From Saprospiraceae bacterium (GTDB lineage: Bacteria > Bacteroidota > Bacteroidia > Chitinophagales > Saprospiraceae): DNA of 5,897 nt. A program made the position numbers and the translations under genes. Each line of letters opens with the position of its first letter. Position 1 is the first letter of the stretch. The notes below the pieces were generated by a model that worked only from the letters and a program-made list of their open reading frames with translations, made no database searches and had not been told where the DNA came from. The stretch lies in contig JADKKF010000020.1 in the NCBI GenBank assembly GCA_016720635.1, forward strand, positions 1-5,897, written 5' to 3'. This document shows positions 1 through 5,897 of the stretch, piece after piece.

Positions 1-2811
1 CTTCATAAAGGAATACGCAAGGCGTTTGATGAAATCGGCACACTTGAAAATTATGATGAAAAGACCCGGTGGTTCTGAATTTTGATGTTTTAGCCAATGT
101 TTTTTCGAAATTCCAGAACAATCGCGGTTTATTAATTCCTCAGTCATTGTATTCTAGGATAGGCGATGACCTGATGAATATTTTTGCGTACAACAATCTA
201 TATATTTACGACATCGAGCCATTAAAGAAATTATTCCTGACTCGCGCACCAGGCGGGCACGTACAGATTACAGAACATGAGGGCGACGGCAATCCATCTG
301 TTGCAGAATTTATTTACGCAATCCTTGCGATCCGATTGCAAATTAAATTACAAGGAAATTCTTGCCAAAGTCCTGGATGCCCAAGATCTGCAATCCCATT
401 CTTTAGAGATATGGTCACAACAAATTGATAAGGCTCAAAAGTCCGGCGATGAAAACGCAATTCCGAACAGCCCAATAAAGTATTTGAATCGCACGTATGT
501 GTACCAAAGCAATAAGTCCATTATCAATATCAAGGAGATATCCCGCTATCAGTTTCCGTCCAATAACCTGATCGATCAGTCCTTCAGGGAGGTATCCATT
601 GGCAGCACAGCCATTATTACCTCTCCTGGAGGTGATACTTTCGATGTTGTCCCCAATAGCAATGTTATCTTTTTAATATCTGCACAGGCGGTATCTTGGG
701 GATTTGAGCACAAGTTACGATATGCATTACTTGCAGGATAGCCTGCGAGACCCAATGGGGAAAAGTTCATTTGAAACAATGAACGAAGATGAAGTGAAAC
801 TTAGTAAGGAAATCAGAAACCACAGGCAATTAGACCGTAATGTTACGACGAGTTTTTTCTCCTCCGATCAGGATTCCCGTCCCAACCTGAAGACACATGA
901 AGTTCTCGATATATTTGAAAAACAGATATTGAAAGAATTTATTGAAACCCGTGGCGAAAATAATGGCTGGTCAGGACTCGGAATATACAAGGTGCAGGAA
1001 TTACGGAATTTTGTCGCCTTCTTATTCCACCTGTTTGAAGATGATGATATCCAACAGACCATAGCTTTTACTCAAACATTACGTTGGATCAAGCAGCTTG
1101 TCGGCGAATGCGCAAAGTTACATCACGGCCAGTTTCTTTTTGAACCATCGCCAGATCACCCAAATATTTATTTTGTGCAGCTACGACACCCCAAATATCA
1201 CAGCGTCCTAAAAGTAAAGATCATTCTATACGAATCATCATTCAACAACCAATACAACAATAAAATTACTCAAAAAACATACCTTGATGAATTGTCTCAA
1301 AATGATGGAGAAAAAATACTTTTCGTTTCCGCCTATCAGTCTGCATCGAAGGGCTTGAACCCAGTTATTCGTACGCAGGAAGGAAGTTCAAAGGATTTTG
1401 ATTCCATCGTCTTATTGATGGATAGTTACTACACTGTCATGGGTCCGACACTATACAAAGCAAAGGACTCAGGCAAAGATGTGACAATTTTCCATTTTTC
1501 CTTGATGAAAAGCATTGTTCGTCTTGGCGACTCTATGCTTGAGGTGAAAGATTTTAATGGATACCTCAGTCAACCAGAAGCTCGAGATTTCCAGGAGCAG
1601 CAACATCAAATTTTGCTTGGGAAAGGCATTTTACAAGCCATAGGCAGGACCGAACGGCGTGACCACCCCAACCAGGTAATCAAAATTTTCATCAATGAAG
1701 AAACCAGAAACAATCTCGTGAATTTTTATCGATATCTAGCAAAAGAAGAATCCAACGAATTGCACAAACTTTCCGTCAATAATTATGCTGTCCACCTCAG
1801 TGTGCTAGATGATGAGAAAAAGCGAACAATACAAAATTATGATGCACATATCTACGATGAGACTGAAGCCTATCTCACCTTTCAAAACTACCGGAAACGG
1901 ATGCTTAATGAGATCGGCACATTTCACCTGGACCATACCGCCATTGGCATCACTCGAACATGGAATGCATTGCGTGATCCATTAGTATTTAAGGACCCAG
2001 AACAATATCTGGAAAAACTCCGTTCATCCCAGCTATTCCCCGATGAATTTATCGAATCGCTGTTTTATTACAACACGTCCCAGCCAAAATTTGCGCCTTA
2101 TTTGGCTACGGTCGAAGAAAACGGTAAAAAAATTCAGCTGCTCAGTGATAGTGTCAATGGAGAAAAAGCTTATCCATATTTGAGCCGACTATTCCCTGAA
2201 TATATGCGTGGATATTCACGAGGATACGACCTGGAAGGAAATGAGGTTGTATCCCTGAACGAGACCACAGATATTGTTTACCAGCAATACAAACAGCTTG
2301 TTCCTGATCCTGAAATGTTCATCCGGCATATTCCCCGTCCTCAGTTTTTTTATGATGTTTTGTATCCTTCTCTGGCTGAAAACTTTACAGAACGCTGGAT
2401 ACATAATGTTGTCTTTGAGGAAGAGACTGGAAAAGCATCAAAACAATGTATGGCTTTGAGCCAATTCAGGATTTTACAAAATATCATCGCTTGTTTGAAT
2501 TGTTCGATTTGTTTTACATAAAAGGAAATAACCTCTTTTGTATTGACGTTAAAGCTTGGAGCCAAGTAGCAGGCAACCGCCTTTCTAAAAAGACCCTGGA
2601 TAAAGCCCACAATAAACTTGAGACTATTGCAGCCAACTACCCTGAATTTTCCAAAGTTAAGGGGTTGCTCTTAAATTTACATGCCTTGGAGGAAAAAAAT
2701 CATCAGTATCCCCCAGCGCTAGCGTCCGGTAATTTGATCTACTTTGACGACTATCGTTTCCCCGTTGAATCCAACATACTAAGAAGTTTTTTGTTCCAAA
2801 AGGAGAGTTAA
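1..2811 (+). CDS. SF2-type helicase with C-terminal PD-(D/E)XK nuclease, 5' partial, broken by four apparent frameshifts
   Basis: Probable DNA or RNA helicase-nuclease. The open reading enters at base 1 with no start codon, so the N-terminus, including any Walker A and DEAD/DEAH box, lies outside the window. After repair it gives about 936 residues. Visible motifs are LISAQA (about 225-230, motif III-like), TIAFTQTL (about 353-360, motif IV-like), VSAYQSASKGLN (about 442-453, motif V-like) and QAIGRTER (about 545-552, motif VI, Q..GR..R). About 280 residues of unassigned sequence follow, then a nuclease core with D836 and D849-V-K851. The frame runs 1, 3, 1, 2, 1, with switches near 65-67 (CCC one base short), 345-349, 698-701 (GGGG one base long) and 2440-2443 (AAAA one base short). 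The repaired joins read smoothly, for example KTPVVLNFDVL and VSWDLSTSYDMHYLQ. The stop is TAA at 2809-2811, one base before the next gene. Helicase and nuclease calls rest on motifs alone, and I do not recognise the family. A restriction- or defence-type role is inferred. Confidence 0.72.
2494..2562 (+). other. PD-(D/E)XK nuclease core of the helicase-nuclease protein
   Basis: In frame 1 the segment FELFDLFYIKGN is followed by a hydrophobic strand and IDVKAWS. The first acidic residue (D, codon 2506-2508) sits 12 residues before D-V-K (codons 2545-2553). This is the metal-binding D...(D/E)-X-K pattern of the restriction-endonuclease fold, with the lysine preceded by a beta strand (LFCIDVK). 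A glutamate a few residues upstream could serve as an extra ligand. The core lies just after the apparent frameshift at 2440-2443, so an automatic gene caller would detach it from the helicase. It could be inactive, but all three key residues are present. Confidence 0.62.
2801..2807 (+). promoter_or_regulatory. Shine-Dalgarno site for the second gene
   Basis: AGGAGAG lies five bases before the ATG at 2813 and overlaps the last codons of the helicase-nuclease gene. The stop at 2809-2811 and the start at 2813 are one base apart, which points to co-transcription and possibly translational coupling. This site decides the start of the second gene. No comparably good site precedes the ATG at 3265. 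Confidence 0.85.
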
Positions 2812-2812
2812 T

Positions 2813-4588
2813 ATGCTAAATCTCGTCGATACCCCATCCGATGTTTCCAAAACCAATCAAGTCAAAATATCAGAATCCTCGGAGCAAGTGGCTGAAAAAT
2901 TGTTCCAATATCTTTATAAATTGGGCAAGGGAATTGAGTATTTCAGTATTAAAGACTGGTATTCCAGCGAAGATAGATCCAAAAGGGATAAAAAGGCAAC
3001 GGAGGCATTTTACAGAAGGCAGCACAAGGACATAAAGTTGGAAATTCCAAAAAAGCAACCCGAGTACGGCGAGAAGCAGATTTGTCGACTATTCAATATT
3101 TTCTTTCGTATTCCAATGGCGCTAATTATGTATTCTTTCTATCTCCTACAAAAGCATTCCGGCTGGAACAGCTTTTCTGCGAAAAGTGGAGTACAACCGG
3201 AAAGGATTTTTAATCTTGTTTTAAATTTTATTTGCTTTCCCAGGTATTACCTGCGAAACCTTGAATGGCTTTGAAGAATTATTTTTATTCATTCCAAGTT
3301 TTCACCAGATCCCGAGAAAGCCCAAAAGGTAACAAGGCCAAAGGGAGCAATGACGCACTTTACGTATGGGGGCAAACTGTACTGATTAAGTACAACTACA
3401 AAGATGTGTTGACATTAAAGCTTTCTCGAAAAAGCATGAGCTTTTTGTCAAAGGACAAATATTTTATTTTAGGTGGTGATGAACTTGGGGAGTTATTAAT
3501 TCATCATGAACAACCATATAAATTTAAGCAGACTCAATTATTTCACTACCGCAACCTGGTAAATCTACTGGAAGTCTTCCTGAGAACCTGTGGTATTTCC
3601 TTTGTGCCCTTGGACTTTCAAGCAGATCACTTTTTAGAAAACCCCTTCATTAAAAACATTGATTCTATAGCATCTTTAGAAATTATCAACAATACTGGCT
3701 TTGACTTGGTCGCAAAAAGCAGAGATCTATTACAGAACTTTCTCAGATATTTGGGTGTCTCCTCTGTAACTTTCTATGCTGATGGAAAGACCCTCAGTAC
3801 CTATCAGCAGTTAAATGTGGATGGTGATGATGCAAAATGTTGGGAAATTCAAGAGGTCATTCCCTGGGTGGATGTTGCCTTAGACAAAGGCAAAAATTAT
3901 CTTGTTTTGAACCGTGAACTAGAGAGTGAAGCCGGTTCAATGGCTTATCGAAGAGAAGATGGTCTTTGGTCGCCTGCAGCCGATATGCAGGGCGAGTCAA
4001 GCGTAGACTTCTGTTCATTGCGCAAAAGAAAATTGAAGTTTATTGACACAGGGGAATTCTTTAGCACCCAGGGAATTAATTTATCAAACTTTCAGGCTGT
4101 TAAGAAGTCGAGCAAAAGAGCAAACTCAGATACTGCATCTTTTTTGATTTACGACCATGCTCAGATGAAAATTGACAAAGACAAGCTTTATCAAGAAGCA
4201 GCGCCATTTACCGGAGGGCAGTATCTTGAGAATGAAGACTTAATCATTGCTTATCTATCAGGTCAGAACAATGTAGAACAGATCGGCTTCTTTAAGGAGA
4301 GGCACAATATTAAACTTTCCCCCGAGTTTCAAAAAGTCCTAATTGAACTGGGCATAAAAAACTGGATCAAGGAAAGCATAGGTGACACCAAGATTGGACT
4401 TCCTGTCGCGCTCCAATCATTCTCCGAACAAAAATTTTTTGCTAAAGCCTCTCAATCGTATCAATAATATGATCTGCCTTGACCTTAAAAATGAGACTTT
4501 CATCCAGTATTATGTGCCAGCAGGAAAAGGACTTGAGCAAAGAGTCAAGAAAGGATTCAGGGTTTACCATTTGATCGGCTTTAGGTAA
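2813..4588 (+). CDS. Uncharacterised protein of about 590 residues, partner of the helicase-nuclease, broken by five apparent frameshifts
   Basis: I do not recognise this protein. It starts at the ATG behind AGGAGAG and ends at TAA 4586-4588. The frame runs 2, 1, 2, 3, 1, 2. The switches are near 3071-3080 (one base missing), 3207-3211 (TTTTT, one extra), 3231-3233 (TTT, one extra), 3324-3327 (AAAA, one extra) and 4435-4440 (TTTTTT, one extra). Correcting them gives 1773 bases, an exact codon multiple, and restores readings such as ADLSTIQYFLSYSNGANY, FPGITCETLNGFEELFLF and KPKGNKAKGSNDALYVWG. The N-terminal part is charged and lysine-rich. The rest is mixed alpha/beta in appearance, with no signal peptide, convincing membrane segment, zinc ligands or P-loop. 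VTFYADGKTL, near the middle, vaguely recalls an RDG-like segment of PIWI domains, but the other PIWI landmarks are not seen, so I do not call it an Argonaute. Its position suggests it works with the helicase-nuclease, perhaps in target recognition; this is inference. Confidence 0.7.
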
Positions 4589-4615
4589 TTGATAAATCCT
4601 TCTGCCTCGTATATC
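4589..4615 (+). promoter_or_regulatory. Weak promoter-like pair before the NTPase gene
   Basis: TTGATA (4589-4594) could serve as a -35 element and TATATC (4610-4615) as a -10 element. The 15-base spacer is shorter than the usual 16-18, and the -10 match is modest. It sits directly after the second gene's stop codon and 57 bases before the NTPase start. Chance matches of this quality are common in AT-rich spacers. Confidence 0.2.
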
Positions 4616-4626
4616 CTCAATAAAAC

Positions 4627-4643
4627 TAGGGGTGAAGCCCCTA
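4627..4643 (+). terminator. Small GC-rich hairpin in the spacer between genes two and three
   Basis: TAGGGG (4627-4632) pairs perfectly with CCCCTA (4638-4643) around a TGAAG loop. On the plus strand it is followed by AAAAGTTCAG rather than a T-run, so it is not a standard intrinsic terminator for the upstream operon. On the minus strand it would be followed by GTTTTATT, closer to a terminator, but no minus-strand gene is seen to its right. It may simply be a structured spacer or a leader hairpin of the NTPase mRNA. Confidence 0.3.
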
Positions 4644-4672
4644 AAAGTTCAGTTCGACCGTGGTATTGACCT

Positions 4673-5897
4673 ATGCTCTCTGGCTTATTCACAAGCGCCG
4701 TTGACGCGCTCATCTCATACGCAATTGACAGTGATCTTTTCCTGAGAAAAGGCCCCTCCCGAACTCTCCAAAATTATTAACTCGCACCCAACACCCTGAC
4801 CCTGCGTTGCTGGCGCAAGCTTGGGGACAATCCATCAACGCAGATGCGGACTTTGCCCAGGCAGCCACCAAGCCCGCCTCGTATTTCATCGAGCGATTGG
4901 AGGCGGAACTGAAAGCCGAGCCCGCTTTGCAAGCCTTGTTTGATTCACGCGCATTGGAGAGCCTGCCCAAAACTCGAAGCAGAGATTGAAAACTGGCGAG
5001 CGAACTCAAGCGCGGACTCGATACTGCGTTGAAAGCTGCAAGCGATTACCAAAAAGTGACCTTGCATATCGAGGGGGATGTCAAAGACTCGAACATCATC
5101 ATCGGCGACAACAACGTTATCAACAAATATTTTTACTCAGGTGATTTTGTTTCGCTGAATGAGTACTACATCCCGCCCGATGGAGTCTTTCAGCGTGTGC
5201 GCGTGGATGAGTTTGTGGGACGTGACTGGCTGACCGCCAAAGTGGACGCCTTCCTCAATGACCCAAATCAAAAATCGGGTGCATTCCTTTTGGTTGGGGA
5301 TGCAGGTGTAGGCAAGACTGCCTTCATGGCACATTTGGTGAAGGAGCGCAGGTACTTGCATCTTTTTGCGGAGCAAGTGCCAGGGCAGGCGATGTTGCAG
5401 CGGGCATTGCAATCACTGGGATCGCAGCCGGGGACCCGCTACCAGATTGACCCCTACAAAGACCGCGACACGCTGAACGCGCTTTCAGTTTTTCCTGATT
5501 TTCTTGAAAGAATATTGCGCCTTGCCGCCAGCACATTGACCGAAGGCGAGAAGATCGTCATCGTGTGTGACGCGCTCGATGAGGCGGGCGTTTCCCGACC
5601 ACTTTGTTTTTGGGTTGCCGAAGGAATTGCCTGATGGCGTGTACTTGATTCTTTCGCAGCGACCTGTGAACACCAAGCTGCCAAACTTCGAACCATTACG
5701 GTTTGACTCGAAGCGCAGGGCGAGGATAACCTTCAGGATATGGAAGATTATTTGAGCACTGTGGCAAAGCGACCCGCAGTAGCGGGACAGATTCGCGCAA
5801 AGGATTATTCCGAGGATTTCTTCATCCAGACTTTGAAAGAGAAAAGTTTGGGCGTGTGGATGTATTTGCATTATGTCATCAAAGAAATCGAGCATGA
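4673..5897 (+). CDS. STAND/NACHT-like P-loop NTPase, 3' partial, broken by six apparent frameshifts
   Basis: A signal-transduction type ATPase/GTPase, truncated by the window edge. The ATG at 4673 is the first possible start after an in-frame TGA at 4667, and no good Shine-Dalgarno precedes it. The N-terminal 125 or so residues (MLSGLFTSAVDALISYAI onward) are helical in appearance and match no effector domain I know. A segment reading GDVKDSNIIIGDNNVI (about 135-150) leads into EFVGRDW, Walker A GDAGVGKT (5296-5319, about 208-215), Walker B IVIVCDALDEA (5554-5586, starting about 294) and ILSQRP (5647-5664), the order seen in NACHT-type STAND proteins. The frame runs 2, 3, 1, 2, 1, 2, 1, with switches at 4747-4750, 4794-4796, 4969-4972, 4989-4992, 5591-5593 and near 5715-5725. 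The last in-frame residues are KEIEH with no stop. Family members usually carry C-terminal repeats (WD40, TPR or similar), which would lie outside the window. A role in defence or regulation is inferred. Confidence 0.8.
5296..5319 (+). other. Walker A (P-loop) of the STAND-like NTPase
   Basis: The codons read GDAGVGKT, an exact G-x-x-x-x-G-K-T nucleotide-binding loop, preceded by a hydrophobic strand (AFLLV). The matching Walker B (IVIVCDALDEA, with consecutive acidic residues after the strand) lies at 5554-5586 in the same frame, so this part of the NTPase core is free of frame breaks. Confidence 0.93.

Noticed and set aside
3095..3150. A possible transmembrane helix (FFRIPMALIMYSFYLL)
   Set aside because: It occurs only in the literal frame 2. 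The frame-1 reading of the same bases is soluble-looking and connects to both sides.
3760..3800. A PIWI/Argonaute-like signature (VTFYADGKTL)
   Set aside because: Only a short loose resemblance. No catalytic tetrad or MID-domain pattern can be followed, so no Argonaute call is made.
4435..4440. Programmed ribosomal frameshift at TTTTTT or the AAAA runs
   Set aside because: About 15 sites of mixed sign across three genes, without consistent slippery heptamers or downstream structures, fit sequencing indels better than programmed recoding.
3265..4467. A separate gene starting at ATG 3265 and overlapping the previous frame by ten bases
   Set aside because: There is no good ribosome binding site, and frame 3 across 3231-3329 gives a better protein that joins smoothly into this frame when one A is removed at 3324-3327. 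It is the middle of one gene.
4710..5009. Minus-strand reading frame of 99 residues
   Set aside because: It is opposite the N-terminal coding part of the NTPase gene, has a low-complexity serine/alanine-rich product and no supported start.
5029..5634. A complete 201-residue P-loop protein starting at 5029
   Set aside because: The coding signal continues upstream to 4673 and downstream past 5634 once the homopolymer indels are repaired. The bounds are artefacts.
5485..5895. Minus-strand reading frame of 136 residues at the right end
   Set aside because: It lies wholly opposite the NTPase core, including the Walker B and SQRP motifs, which are clearly coding on the plus strand.
1..5897. CRISPR array, tRNA, rRNA or insertion sequence
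   Set aside because: No regularly spaced direct repeats, tRNA-like cloverleaf, rRNA-like conserved segments, transposase motifs or terminal inverted repeats were seen on reading.

Overview
The window holds three consecutive plus-strand genes and nothing convincing on the minus strand. None of the three reads as one open frame. Each is split into two or more overlapping frames, and the breaks can be repaired by adding or removing a single base, nearly always in a short homopolymer (AAAA, CCC, GGGG, TTT, TTTTTT). I infer about 15 such events. After repair each gene gives one continuous, protein-like reading with no in-frame nonsense codon. The most economical reading is an under-polished sequence rather than three independently decayed genes, and I annotate three genes instead of about ten fragments.

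Region 1-2811 is the 3' part of a large gene whose start lies before the window. It reads as a superfamily 2-type helicase (motif III-like, IV-like, V-like and a clear motif VI, QAIGRTER), followed by a long middle region and a C-terminal PD-(D/E)XK nuclease core (D, 12 residues, D-V-K). Region 2813-4588 starts one base after that stop codon, behind a strong AGGAGAG ribosome binding site. It encodes a protein of about 590 residues that I do not recognise. The tight spacing makes these two a transcriptional unit. A helicase-nuclease paired with a large unknown partner fits a DNA-targeting defence system. That function is inferred from architecture and is not shown by the sequence.

Region 4589-4672 is an 84-base gap with a small GC-rich hairpin. 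Region 4673-5897 is the 5' part of a third gene, a STAND/NACHT-like P-loop NTPase. It has an N-terminal region of unknown function, a GDV..SNIIIGDNNVI segment, a Walker A (GDAGVGKT), a Walker B ending DALDEA and an ILSQRP motif. It runs off the right edge before any C-terminal sensor repeats. Proteins of this class are common in bacterial conflict and signalling systems, so all three genes together suggest an accessory or defence island.

The organism is a bacterium of moderate GC content. The style of the STAND protein resembles those abundant in Chloroflexi (Anaerolineae) and Cyanobacteria, but this is an impression from memory and not a taxonomic assignment. The helicase pair looks more AT-rich than the NTPase gene, which would fit separate acquisition.
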